Assembly: GCA_021030915.1 (NCBI GenBank)
Contig: JAGEMR010000042.1
Location: 124,001-188,000, forward strand
Source: Astrothelium macrocarpum
Taxonomy: Eukaryota > Ascomycota > Dothideomycetes > Trypetheliales > Trypetheliaceae
DNA: 64,000 bases
Direction of reading: 5' to 3'
The notes under the pieces are model-generated. The model was given only the letters and a program-made list of their open reading frames with translations. It was not told the DNA's origin and did no database searches. A program made the position numbers and the translations under genes. How positions within the stretch are numbered: position 1 is the first letter of the stretch; every line of letters begins with the position of its first letter. Shown here in pieces: positions 11,779 through 22,885 of this stretch.

Positions 11779-14328
11779 ATGGCCGAACCCACGCAGCTTG
11801 CTTGTAGGTTATCTGCCTTATGCGGTTGTCCGTACCCGCTGCAGCCATCCGATGCTGACGAGCCTACTTTGTTACAGACAGGACCCTCAAGGGCATTGGC
11901 ATTCTCAATGCAGCTCCAGTGTACGAGGAACTTTCTGGATTTCAAAGGTAAGCTGTCATCATCTGCAGTGCATTGGGGTCCCCCCCATTACCATCGCAAC
12001 GGTCGCTAATACAACGCAAATGAAAGACCCGAAGGCAACCTTCGCTGCTGTGTCTACTCTCCAGACGGTCGATTTTTCGCCTGGGCATCTCCTGAACAGT
12101 AAGCAAACACTACCATCATCACCTACAAAGTCGGCCCTTAATTGGATTCTGCAGAGTTTCGGTCGTCGATGCATCGACTGGACACATGGTAACCATTCTC
12201 CCTGCCGAAAATGTGTTCGAACTCGGGTTTTCTCCGCTCGGAACATACATCATTACATGGCAACGACCAAGCAAGGATGAGACGGGCAATGCTGTCAAGA
12301 ATCTCAAAGTCTGGCGGACTATTGACGATACTGCTGGTGCTGAGGGACAGCGGAATGTTGTTGGACAGTTCGTTCAAAAGTCTCAAACAGGTTGGAATTT
12401 ACAATATACTTCTGATGAACGTTACTGCGCTCGCTGCGTTACCAATGAAATTCAATTCTATGAAAGTGGTGATATGGGTACGGTCTGGAACAAACTGAGA
12501 GTTGAAGGTGTCACCGATTTTGCGGTTGCACCTGGCCAGGAACAGTCTGTTGCCGTTTTCATTCCGGAGCGAAAGGTATGAACCTTGGTCTCTCATATGA
12601 CCTCGATCACCATCGCAGACCACTAATTAGCCAATATTTGTAGGGCCAACCTGCTGCTGTCAAGGTTTACAAGGTCCCCCATTTTGATACAGTCGTTTCC
12701 CAAAAGACTTTTTTCAAAGGCGACAAGGTCCAATTTAAATGGAACGATCTCGGCACAAGCATCATCGTCCTTGCTCAGACTGAAGTTGACAAGTCCAACA
12801 AGTCTTATTACGGCGAGACCAACATGTATATTCTGAGCGCTAATGGGGGGTTTGATTCTCGTATCAACCTGGGTAAGTCGCGATCAACATGAGCAACTAT
12901 GCAGTATACTTATCCTGTTTAGATAAGGAGGGACCTATTCACGATGTAGCTTGGTCTCCCAATTCAAAAGAGTTCGGGGTCGTGTATGGATACATGCCTG
13001 CTAAAACGACCATCTTCAATGCCAAGGCTGTCGCTGTACATGATTTCAATCTAGCTCCAAGGAACACCATTCTCTTTTCGCCGCACGGACGATTTGTGCT
13101 TGTTGCTGGATTTGGAAACTTGGCCGGACAAATGGATATTTATGATCTTGAAAAAGACTATACGAAAATCTGCACAATCGAAGCTAGTAATGCTAGCGTA
13201 TGCGAGTGGAGTCCTGACGGAAAGCATATTCTTACGGCAACCACTAGTCCACGTTTGCGTGTGGATAATGGCGTTCGTCTTTGGCATGTCGGTGGTGGCA
13301 TCATGTACAACGAAGACATGACCGAGCTTTATCACGTGTGCTGGCGCCCGCAATCACCTACAAAACATCCTTTGGAGAACGCTCTCCATCCGATGCCCAC
13401 TGCTCACGCTTCTGCTATTGATTACCTTGGTCGAATCAAGACTCCATCAAAACCTGCTGGAGCATATCGACCTCCTGGAGCAAGAGGAACAACAACTCCA
13501 TTACATTTTAAACGCGAGGATGAAGGGGGAGCTGCTTTTGTGAACAATGGCGCCTCTTCGCTGGGAGGTGGCATCAACGGATTTGGCAAACCGCGGAGAC
13601 GTGAAGTACCAGGCGCTGAGGTTGCGGAAACAAATCTGCCACCAGGCGCTTCAGCAGAAGGTGGGGTGAGTTTGGCAGGTACAGGCGAGGGCAGAGACGA
13701 AGCAAGTCTAAGCAAAGCGGCTTTGAAAAACAAGAAAAAACGAGAGGCCAAGAAGGCGAAAGAAGCTGAACAAAAGGCTACTACGTTAGTTACTGGAGAA
13801 GTTGAGACTCAGAACGGGACTGGCAATTACCAAAGCCCGGGGAGAAGTCCCGAACGAGGTCATAGCCGAAACCAATCACGAGGGGAAGGTTTTCGGAGCA
13901 GGAACCAAAGTCAAAGGAGAGGCCAGTCACAAGGGCCCGAGGGGCAGAGGAGAGACCAAAGTACAAGACGAAACCAATCTCAACGACGTGATCAGTCCAG
14001 ACGGAGAGACGACAGTCGTCCACGTGGTCCAAAAATAAACACCAAGACGGCGAATCAAAGCCAATCAGAAAATGGCAGCGGCAAGCCTTCAAAGGCTGCA
14101 TCAGGACCTTCTGCACCTGCAGCAGCTCCAGACCTTACTGTAACGAGTCCCGGAGGTGGAAGCCTGGAAGAGAAGAGAGTGCGAGCGTTGCTCAAGAAGT
14201 TGCGAGCGATTGATGATTTGAAGATGCGTGTGGCGGCAAATGAGAAGCTAGAAAACACTCAAGTGCAGAAGATCCAGACAGAAGACAGTGTGCGCAAGGA
14301 ACTGGCTAAGCTGGGATTCCAGGAATGA
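11779..14328 (+). CDS. EIF2A: Eukaryotic translation initiation factor eIF2A
   Basis: Six exons (11779-11803, 11878-11947, 12027-12098, 12155-12575, 12644-12872, 12923-14328) read in phase as 740 residues. The spliced N-terminus is MAEPTQLAYRTLKGIGIL, then GFQRPEGNLRCCVYSPDG, the usual eIF2A opening. A WD-type beta-propeller follows with blades such as FELGFSPLGTYIITWQRP, DVAWSPNSKEFGVVYGYMP and CEWSPDGKHILTATTSPR. Downstream are the family segment LYHVCWRPQ, a GFGKPRRREVPGA stretch and a C-terminal helix (VRALLKKLRAIDDLKMR) of the kind that contacts other initiation factors. eIF2A delivers Met-tRNA to the 40S subunit on some mRNAs and acts in stress or alternative initiation. An unusual stretch rich in Arg, Asn, Gln and Ser (13857-14030) lies between propeller and tail. 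The acceptor of intron 2 ends AAAG. Confidence 0.95.
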
Positions 14329-14697
14329 TTAATGACAGAAATTTTTTATATAGAGGGATCAGGACTGCATTAGGCCGGCGCTGTCGCTGGGGAGGCCCCC
14401 AGCGGAAATACCGTGAATTATTTTCTTAGATGATACTCCAATTAAAATAGCTACACGGCTTTTCCCCACTGTGTGATATTTTTTTCAAATAAGCAAAATG
14501 ATGCATCATAGTCCCGGGAGACTCTCATGAAACTTTACAAGTCATCTAATCAACCAACATCACATCCAAGCTCCCTCATAGATCTTTGGTGAAGCCGAAG
14601 ATCTCGCCCTCCGATTGGTCAAACCGGCCGCAACTTTTCCGCACCAGCATCCAAAAATCATTGCCCTACGAGAGAACCTCATTCCAGTCTCGCAGCC
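14329..14697. other. Intergenic between eIF2A and eIF3k
   Basis: This 369-bp tandem spacer holds the eIF2A 3' flank with a GC-rich hairpin (14385-14404) and the eIF3k promoter. No coding sequence was seen. Confidence 0.5.
14385..14404 (+). other. GC-rich stem-loop in eIF2A 3' flank
   Basis: CGCTGGGG and CCCCAGCG are exact inverted copies around a four-base AGGC loop, 57 bp after the eIF2A stop. In the transcript this would form a stable 8-bp hairpin. Function is unknown. Confidence 0.6.
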
Positions 14698-15746
14698 ATG
14701 GGCCAGCCTTTTGATCTGGCACCCGACAGACCGGAGCATATCGACAACATTCTGAATGGACTAGACCGCTACAACCCCGAAACCACCACCGTATTCCAAG
14801 ACTATGTCGCTCATCAGTGCGAGAGCCAGACGTACGATTGCTATGCGAACCTGGCGCTCCTGAAGCTGTGAGTTCAATTTCAACTTTTACACAGCAAGCA
14901 TCTACATCCTGATGATCAAACACCACACGTTTCCTATTATCTGAGGTCCTAGGAGCCTGAATCACTCCACACCCATTGAAGCCACCCAAGATATTAGCTC
15001 TATCTGAACCCACCTCTCCCCCCCCCCTCCCTGCCCCCTCTCCAACTCCCCCCCCCCCCAAGCTAACACCCAACTCTCTTCTCCGATCCCCAGCTACCAA
15101 TTCAACCCGCACCTCACGCGCGACGAAACCATCACCAACATCCTCGTCAAATGCCTCACCGTCTTCCCCGCGCCGGACTTCTCCCTCGCCCTCGGCCTGC
15201 TCGCGCCACACATCCTGTCCCCGCTCTCCAGCATCTCGACATCCAGCACGTCCCCCGCGGTCGGCGACGCCCCGCTCTCCGAAGCGGTGCAGAAGCTCTC
15301 GATCCTGAACACGCACCTCTGCGGCGCGCGCTACGACGCGTTTTGGAGCACGCTCGATGGCGACGATCTCTACGCTGATTTGGTTGCGGATGTGAGCCAT
15401 TTCGAGGAGCTGATGCGCGTGAGGATTGCGGCTGTGGTGAGCCAGGCGGTGCGTGAGGTCGGGCGGGCGACGCTGGAGGGGTGGTTGAATTTGCAGGGGA
15501 AGGGGTTTGAGCATTTTGTGGGCGAGGTGTGTGGGTGGAGTGTGGTTGGGGATGTGGTGAGGGTGCCGTTGAACAAGGAGAATGAGGCAAAGGGAACGGT
15601 GGTGAGGGAGAATGTGAAGTTTGATCGTGAGTGGTTTTTTTTTTCTTGTGCTGAGCGGAAGTGGTGTTGTGCCAGAGAGAGATGGCTGACTGGTGTGTGC
15701 AGAGTTCTCGAGGGTGATACGGAGGGCGTATGAGCATCCGGTTTAA
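14698..15746 (+). CDS. eIF3k: Translation initiation factor eIF3 subunit K
   Basis: Three exons (14698-14867, 15094-15626, 15703-15746) give 248 residues, the normal eIF3k length. The start MGQPFDLAPDRPEHI and the block LDRYNPETTTVFQDYVAHQC are diagnostic for filamentous-fungal eIF3k. The next exon continues YQFNPHLTRDETITNILVKC (HAM-like helices), then FWSTLDGDDLYADLVADV, and a winged-helix PCI-like end (LQGKGFEHFVGEVCGW). The last exon contributes FSRVIRRAYEHPV. The protein is a non-core subunit of the eIF3 complex on the 40S ribosome. The first intron is 226 bp and contains long runs of C (15019-15060). The gene sits in a GC-rich patch whose + strand turns from C-rich to G-rich near 15.27 kb. 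It is tail-to-tail with the Tsr4 gene, 197 bp apart. Confidence 0.95.
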
Positions 15747-15943
15747 GGCGCAGAGGATAGATGAATGGATCTCGGGAGGGTTGAAGTACATAGGTATCGG
15801 GCACGGCGTTGGCTGGTGGCTATGGAAAATTTGACGGTTCAGAAAGCAATCTTCTTGCTAATCGAGCCGAAGCAAATGAGCTCTTTCTTGTATTGCATCA
15901 TCATATACCGATTACGTGCCCTCGCGCTCTGCATTCTCATTTC

Positions 15944-17344
15944 TCATCGGCCACCTTTACCTACAATTTCCTCCCACTGCACTCCAATCCACTCTTCGAC
16001 CCATCCTACCTGCCCGTCCTCGGCCTTTGTCCCATTTGGCACACAATCACTTCCACAAACACCCAAAATCACTGTCCCCCAATCCATTCCCTCTAAACCC
16101 ATCTCCTCAGCCTCTAACTCCGCAATCGCCTGCGGTGTTAGCTGCACCTCAAATACTCTATCTGCGCCGCAATTGCCACACTTGGGGATCCCTGAAGCAC
16201 CTGCCGCACCTTTGCTTTGTATCCTTGACTCCTCGACCGTATGGATCTGGTGAGGCGCAAGCATCTTTCCCACGGAATCGGATTTGCTATATAGCAATGG
16301 TTGTCCCCGAAATTCGTAGCGTATAATTTGTTCAGGATTTTGCGCTAATCTGTCGGCGAATTTTTGAAAGGTCTTGTCGAGGCTAGACTCGAAGGCTTCT
16401 TTATCTTCTTTACTACTATTGGTACCGTTGCTGGACTCGGGCATATCAAAGTCGTTGTCTATTCGGGCAGAGGCAGGCAATAAGGAGGGAATTTCTGGGG
16501 TGAGGGTTTCGTAATCGGCGTCAAGGTAGTATTTTGGGTACGGCGTGGGGAAGGAAGATTGAGGTGGCCATGGTGTTGGAGGTTCCGTAGGTTGAGAAGA
16601 TCGAGAGTTTGGGGCTGTGGAAATGCGAACTTTTGAGGCGAATGTCTCTGGTAGGTTGTCGGTGTTGGCGTTAGGAGTAGAAGCTGGCTGTATGGGAGGT
16701 TGAGGAGGTTTGGCGGCGATCGAGCTGCCAGAGAAAGGGTTTGAAGTTGCTTTCACAGGGCCAGTAGAGAATGGATTTGATGTTGGTGAGGAAGCTGGGA
16801 TTGAAAAGGGATTTCCTGAGGCATTTGAGGGATTGGTTGAGCTTCCGCCAAAAATGGCTGTTCCGAGACTCTGCTTCGATGCTCCCTCTTCCGCGCTTTG
16901 AGAGACAGATTTAGTTTCCCTTTCCAGCTCTACCTTTTCTTGTCTAGGTGATATTCTTGTCCCTCTGAAACCTCGGATAGATCCTTCTTTCCTCCTGCAT
17001 TGTCTCTGCCGACATGCTTGAATGTAGAGTCTTCGCTCATGTCCCGGAAAATGTTCTGGCATATCGCCATTGAGTTGCAACAACAGCGACAAGTTTCTGT
17101 TACAGACTCTACAGTGAGCCAAAGAGGCAGGCGGTGGAAATCGATCGTCGAGCCATGTCTATTCACCTCTTAGCAATCATGCCGGTCGATTTAGCTCTTG
17201 AGGTGGATATTTACATACTGGATAGCCTCCTAGCTGACTGATGGTGTCGTCCGTGGGAGTCTTCGATGCATATCCGAGAAGCGTATTTGTCTCACTGTAC
17301 TCATTCTCGTCGGCACCAGATGAGTCGCTGTCGTAAGAATTCAT
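15944..17344 (-). CDS. TSR4: PDCD2/Tsr4-like ribosome-assembly chaperone
   Basis: Two exons, 17344-17219 and 17158-15944, are separated by a 60-bp intron and encode 446 residues. The N-terminal part reads LLGYASKTPTDDTISQLGG, then TWLDDRFPPPASLAHCRVC, then LLLQLNGDMPEHFPGHERRL and CRRKEGSIRGFRG. These are the zinc-binding MYND-like region of PDCD2 proteins, with paired cysteines. The C-terminal PDCD2 domain includes EQIIRYEFRGQPLLYSKSD, then IPKCGNCGADRVFEVQLTP and MDWGTVILGVCGSDC. Yeast Tsr4 is a cytoplasmic chaperone that protects newly made Rps2 (uS5), and the same job is inferred here. A low-complexity Ser/Pro/Asn-rich linker (NPFSIPASS-like repeats) separates the two domains. Confidence 0.92.
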
Positions 17345-18235
17345 CGCGTCAGGCTTTATGACGTATGTTGAATTTCACCTTTCGCAATGATTTCTTCTAT
17401 TCGCGTTATCGATAGTGGTCGCCCGGTCAATGAAGAGGCAACAAACAAATCTTGAGGTAAACATTCGAGAAAATTTGTCCCCATACAAACTTGCGCAAGC
17501 TACATGCACACCACCACAACATCAATTCGCAAACTGACACTTTTCCTTGAAATTTCAAGGTACCATGAATCTCGTGCCAAATTTCGCCTCTCCAATTCCC
17601 TCTGGTTGTTGAGCCCCCCGGTTCTGGGAGCTTGCTCGAAAAAGCCGGATATTTCCGTATTAGGCAATAGTGCACAGACAATTTCCTATTTAGGTACGCT
17701 CGAGGCCAGCGAAACTTCCGCTTCATCCCTCAACGACAGCGCAACGAACAGTACACCCAATGCGGCTTCATTCACTTTCATCAAGACTCGGAGGACGTAT
17801 TTAACGTCTGGGTTCGTGCTTTAGTCTAGGTGAATCGATCAGGGGTTCCAACCGGAACCAATGAAGACCCATTGCTCCTATCAGTTGTTCAAGCTGCGTC
17901 AAAACTTAGGGACACAAGAAATCTGTCAAAGATCCCTTCTGATCAGGAAATGATGCTAACAGATTCTTTGAATATTAGTTTAATTGCGCTTTAAAGTCAA
18001 GCCTTCAAGATGGTCCCCTGTCGAACGGCTCAAGTTATCCAACCTTACTCCAGAGCTGCACCTCTCTGATCAATTCCTCACGAGCTGACGCTCAAAGCAA
18101 GACACGACTGGGGGGCGCTTTACACCCTCGTGCCTCTAGATACTATAATTCCATCCTCGGCTCACGCGCTACCGTATCCCACACGCCGTGTACGCCAAGC
18201 TCGCTGTCATCGCCCCTCCCAGTCTTGTCCAAACT
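17345..18235. other. Intergenic, no gene supported
   Basis: This stretch contains the Tsr4 promoter and the 3' flank of the small membrane-protein gene. A plus-strand open frame (17504-17824, starting MHTTTTSIRKL) has an ATG but no recognisable content and was not called. Confidence 0.4.
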
Positions 18236-18719
18236 CTACGTATCTTCGCCCACAAGTCTCTGCATTTCCAGATCTCGCTCCTGCGAAGGTACGCCGGTCT
18301 CGTAGTTTATCATTGGTGTCTTGGCCCGTTCTTGATCATCGTCTGAAATCCGATCGTTCATCTCCGTATCCGTACTGGGCAGCAGATCGTCTCGACCTGT
18401 ATTTTGGGTCAGCACTTTTGATCGCAGATTAAGAAGTGTTGGAAAGTTAGGTCTGACCTTTCATTTTGCGTGCGTCGCGTTTTCGTCGAATATATCGCTC
18501 TACAAAGGCAAGAACGACAGTGAGGAGGATGGAGCCGACGACAGCTCCGATGCCAATTCCGACGAGTGCGCCGGTGGATAAATGGCTCGACTCGGTGCTA
18601 TTGGGATCATCTGTGTGATCTGAAGATTGCGGCACGTCATTTTGAGAAGCATAAACTGGATTCGCGAGGATATTTGTAAGGAAAAGGCCCAAAGTTAGGA
18701 GAGTGACAACTTGCAACAT
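18236..18719 (-). CDS. Small secreted/type I single-pass membrane protein, unknown function
   Basis: Exon 18719-18458 joins exon 18396-18236 across a 61-bp intron with an unusual GTCAGA donor, giving 140 residues. I do not recognise a family. The visible plan is a signal peptide (MLQVVTLLTLGLFLTNILA), a short Ser/Asp/Thr-rich ectodomain of about 25 residues, one transmembrane helix (GALVGIGIGAVVGSILLTVV) and a basic stop-transfer RRKRDARK. An acidic cytoplasmic tail follows (ISDDDQERAKTPMINYE) and ends LVGEDT. The second exon is inferred because it keeps phase and gives a coherent charged tail. Without it the protein stops just after the basic anchor. Two in-frame ATGs upstream (18773, 18767) would put a charged stretch before the signal peptide, so the later one is preferred. 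Confidence 0.6.
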
Positions 18720-19284
18720 GATTATTTTTACCAAAGATTTTGGATACGGAGGGATGAGGTTTCTCATTTTCACATCCTGGATTTAAATGTTCTTATTTAG
18801 CAATGTGATCTTGTTGATTCAAAAACGAATCGTGCTGTGCCGCACTGTGCCTCTGTCAGCTCTACCATTCTGTGCCAGTGATGTGCATCCACTGCCACTC
18901 CAGCTACCCAGCTCCAAGCCATCAGCACCTGTTGGTGTTAAAAATTGTGAAAAGGCAGGCCCACAGTGGTGGTTTCATGATCACGAAGGTAAAATCAGGA
19001 GGAATGGGGCCACATTGATTGTCTCTAATTCGCTACTCTGTAATTCAGGCTGACCCGATAGCTGAAGCACATTTGCGAGAAGCCTGTGCGAAGAAGCTTC
19101 CGGTATCACCAAATGTTTGAAAATCAACAGCCATGGCAAAGAATCAGGAAAATGACTGATGGGGTGGTTTCATTTCTCAACTATGTACGCTGCACACACC
19201 CATAGAGACTTGTTACCATGCGCAATCCAACATTGCAAGGCCAGACGCCATGCTCCAGACCAGGTATCTCATCGACTTCAGCTC
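18720..19284. other. Intergenic between membrane-protein gene and TAF5
   Basis: This holds the promoter of the small membrane protein and the TAF5 3' flank. Nothing else is recognised. Confidence 0.4.
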
Positions 19285-22200
19285 TCACGGCAAATACACC
19301 CCCCCAGCCAACACCAGATTCATCCGCGTAAACTCCACCTTGTACACCGGGCTCTTCTTCGTAGGAAACGCACTAATCTGATCCGACGAAACCACCACAT
19401 CCTTCCCCTTCACCTTCTTCTGCCCACCCGCCGCCGTCCCCTGCGCCCCCCCCGCATCCCCAGCCTTCGCACTCCCTCCCACCGCCGCCGCCGCGGCGGC
19501 AGCAGTCTCCGCCGTACTCGCCTTCCCGCCCGCAGCAGCCGCGGCAGCAGCAGCAGCGCCAGCAGCCTGCGCGCTCATCGAGTCCGGCGTCTGCATCAGC
19601 ACGTCCCAGACACGCACGGTGCAGTCGGCGCCCGCGGAGACCAGCACGCTGCTCTCGACGCTCCACGCGAGGCTCCAGACGCCGCCCTTGGCGTGGCCGC
19701 GCATGCGCTTGACGCGCCGGCCGGAGCCGAGGTCCCAGAGGAGGATGGCGCCGCTGTCGTCGGCGGACGCGAGCGTCTTGCCCGAGGGCGCGACGACGAC
19801 GGCGGTGATGCTCGCCGTGTGGCCCGTGAAGAGGCGCACGGCGGAGCCCCGCGACACGTCCCACATGCGCACCGTCTTGTCGGCGGAGCCCGTGACGAGG
19901 TATGCGCCGTTGGGGTGCCACGCGAGACAGTCAGCCGATGCGTCGTGGCCCGCGAAGATGCGGAGGGGCGCGATGTGGTCGCTGGACCAGAGGCGTGCTG
20001 TGCGGTCGTGGCTGGAGGTTGCGAAGTAGTAGCCGAAGGGACCCCAGGAGACGGACCACACGGGCGAGTCGTGGCCTTTGTAGGCGACGAGGCAGGTCCA
20101 GGTGTCGAGGGACCAGAGGCGGATGGTTTTGTCGGCGGAGCAGGAGAGGAGGACGCGCGGGGAGGTGGAGGTGGAGGTGGAGGGGGTGTTGGGGAGAGGA
20201 GGGTCGGGTTCGGAGGTCGAGGGGGCGAAGGAGAGGGCGTAGACGGGTGCGGAGTGGCCGATGAGGCGTTTGGAGGATGAGGGTTGGGAATTGGGGCCAG
20301 CGGTAGGTCCGGCAGGGAGGGGCGTACCGTCGATACTCCAAACGCGAATGTATGATTCTGAGGTGCCGGCCGCGACTAGTTTGAGATCGCCGGAGAATTC
20401 GATGCAGTTGATGCTGTTTGGATGTCAGTTATAACGTTGGCTTGCCAATGCTGTGGATTCAAGGTTCACCTGTCAAAAGTATTGTGGAATGTGTGCATCA
20501 CAACACTCACACCAGGACCGACCCCACCAGTGCGACCTGGAATTGGGAATCGATCGCGGTTTTCCTTGATTTTTTGTACTTCCATTAGAACGTCGCGTTG
20601 AAGTGAAGGAGGGAGAGGAACAGCGTCGCGGTTTGGAGTGTCTTCGTCAGGTTCTCGCTTAATGGCTTTGTCAAGTTCCTCGACCAAGGTATTGCGGCCT
20701 GCCACCGGGGGATGTCTCGCATCTTCCTGCTCCAACTCTGCACGAACATCATCCATGAGTTCAGGCTCACGCATTGCGGGTCCAAGTTGCACCTTTGTCA
20801 AAACCTCGGGCGCATTTATTGAAGTATTGGCGGAGCCTGGGTGATGTCCAGGAATACCCTCATCCTCCGCTGGCATTTCCTGATCAGTACTTGCACGAGC
20901 CATCATGGCCGAAAGACTGTAATCGCTTGACGCCTTGGCTCGGTCAAGGGTCAGGATGTTCATGTGGGCATGCATGAGATTCATGATCAGTGTTCCCCCT
21001 TCGTCGCGATGACTTTCTAGAAATTGTAATAGGCAATGAAATGCCATCATAGTCACTGTGAGTCGATATTTGTTGCTTCGATAGAGTTTGGCAAGATGAT
21101 TTGCTTGGATGTGTTCCGGCAGTGTGATCCTTCCAAGTTGGCGAATGTCATCACTATGCTCGCGGGTGAATCTATCGTTATAGGTCTCGAAAAATCTTTC
21201 TGCATCCCTAGTATAGAAGTCGGCCACGAGGGCGAGGAAACAATAGACAAAGGCCGGCCATAAGAATCTTTTCAGTTCGCCCTTGTATATCTCAAGTGTA
21301 TCGTCTAGGATCCATCCCTTGACCAGGTCTGGTGCACATGTTAGAATGTCCTGGATTTCGCGAGTGAAAACAACCTACTGTATGCACGAAAATATCTGTT
21401 GCCGCCTTCATCTTCAAACTTGGTGAAAATAGGCCTGCCTTCGGAATCTTGATGCTGTGACTCGCGACGAAGCATTGCCTCAGTTTTGGCATAGCCCTTT
21501 TTGTTCAAATACTCAAGAACCTGGATGAAAGACATGTCAGTCAAAGCTTGAATAGAAATTAGATCTTGTGATTTTAACGCAATAACAGAGTAGGATCACA
21601 GTGGGTTATTGCTCTTCCATATGTGACGTATCAGCTGCAAAACGTATCAAAGCGAAAACGAGCAGAGTTATAGTGTGAATTGACTTGTTACAATTCGTGA
21701 TGACAAAAACGGACAAGGCATAACAAGCTGTGGCCGATAACCCGGAGTCCAGTAAAGAATATTGCAAACATGTCGTTTTAGCCCACATTGGGAACATCTG
21801 GAGGCAAGTGAATAGTGTCTCCCACCTCCGACGTCCGCCGCGAATTCATTTGGGAATCTTGGCTTTGCTCATTAACTTCGTTCGATCTTCTGATCAGATG
21901 ATAGTGTGCATAGAGTAGAGAGGTCGTGTTGCAACGCCGACAGTACTTGAGATGATAAATCTCGGCCAGTGATAGACAATTAGTGGAGGCGGGAGGTATA
22001 CGGTGATGATTGCGTGTGAATTCATTTTTGATCTCGATGGCCGGAAGGCGGCCATTTAAAGCGACATTTGAGGATGCAGACTCTGACGTACTGTTGGGTG
22101 TTGGGACGTAGGGAGTCGGTATGGGTATGTCTGATTCTGGATACTCTGATTTAATGTTGGGGGTTGCGGCGTGAGTAATCGGTATGGGTATGTCTGATCC

Positions 22201-22885
22201 AGGATATGAATGAGTTTGTGATGAGTGATCCATTTTATTGGCCAAAGCAACACTTGAGAAGGAGACCTGGGTCCTCGTTGTGCGAGAATACAAATGCTTT
22301 GGAATCCTCGCTCAATGTCTTGAGCCCGATTTGCTGTTGATAGGTAGCTTGGACAACTATCCTACTTATGTGCTAAGATGATTTGATCAAATGATTAAGC
22401 TCGGGTTCCTCAATCCTCTCTTTGGATGGAGACCTTGGAAGAGACAGTGCCGTAAGCTCTCGTCGTAGCAAAGAAGATGGCCGGCTCTTGACCGATTTGA
22501 TACGGTATGAGATCCAAATTAATGAGCAAGGATCCAGGATCCAGGATCCAGGGTAAAGATCAAGTCTTGTATTGGGTGCGCTCCCCCAGATTGACTCTTA
22601 AGGCCTCATTATGATGAACATCTCGCTTCACAAAGGCATCGGACGCAAAGGTGACATGCAAGAAAGGGGAGGAGAGCAGACAGAGGCAGTGGTCAGATGC
22701 AAAAGGAAGTTACTGCTTACTATTTGATTCAAATTCTGAGGATTGCTTGAGCCGACTCCGGTCGCTGGGCCTTGACTGCCTTGTTGTGGCATGGCAGGCG
22801 CACCCACGAGACCGGCGGTTTGAGGACCGCCGAGGCTATTGCTCCGTGAGAGCGGACCGCCCGGAGGCTGAGGCGGCCCTGACAT
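19285..22885 (-). CDS. TAF5: TFIID/SAGA subunit TAF5
   Basis: Four exons (22885-22721, 21520-21379, 21328-20470, 20413-19285) keep phase and encode 764 residues. The N-terminus is Gly/Pro-rich (MSGPPQPPGGPLSRS) and ends LNQI at the first splice site. Exon 2 supplies the LisH motif (VLEYLNKKGYAKTEAMLRR). The TAF5 NTD2 domain follows (WPAFVYCFLALVADFYTRDA, then LAKLYRSNKYRLTV). The last exon holds WD repeats (DKTIRLWSLDTW, DRTARLWSSD, DKTVRMWDVSRG, SGAILLWDLGSG) and the family C-terminus VYKVEFTRMNLVLAGG. TAF5 scaffolds TFIID, and in yeast SAGA, in the nucleus. Intron 1 is 1200 bp, more than ten times the usual size here, and contains another open frame. An Ala/Gly-rich insertion (about 19,435-19,590) separates the last WD blades. 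TAF5 is divergent from MED11, itself an RNA polymerase II factor. Confidence 0.95.
21778..22233 (-). CDS. ORF nested in TAF5 intron 1, unknown function
   Basis: A 151-residue open frame starts with ATG at 22233 and lies wholly inside the first TAF5 intron, on the same strand. No family is recognised. Its N-terminal part contains two copies of a 21-residue unit (PGSDIPIPITHAATPNIKSE and PESDIPIPTPYVPTPNSTSE), matching a 63-bp duplication in the DNA. The C-terminal half has a CRRCN motif (HLKYCRRCNTTSLLYAHYH) that is not enough for a zinc site on its own. It could be a real nested gene, an alternative internal TAF5 exon, or chance. Length and ATG alone are weak evidence. Confidence 0.35.
   Translation of the reverse strand: MDHSSQTHSYPGSDIPIPITHAATPNIKSEYPESDIPIPTPYVPTPNSTSESASSNVALNGRLPAIEIKNEFTRNHHRIPPASTNCLSLAEIYHLKYCRRCNTTSLLYAHYHLIRRSNEVNEQSQDSQMNSRRTSEVGDTIHLPPDVPNVG
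22116..22198. repeat. 63-bp direct duplication inside TAF5 intron
   Basis: The 20-mer TCGGTATGGGTATGTCTGAT occurs at 22116 and again at 22179, a spacing of 63 bp, with related sequence between. A shorter tandem repeat, GATCCAG three times, lies at 22531-22551 in the same intron. Confidence 0.75.

Noticed and set aside
17504..17824. 106-codon plus-strand ORF beginning MHTTTTSIRK
   Set aside because: It has an ATG but no recognisable domain, signal or conserved composition; probably promoter or leader DNA.
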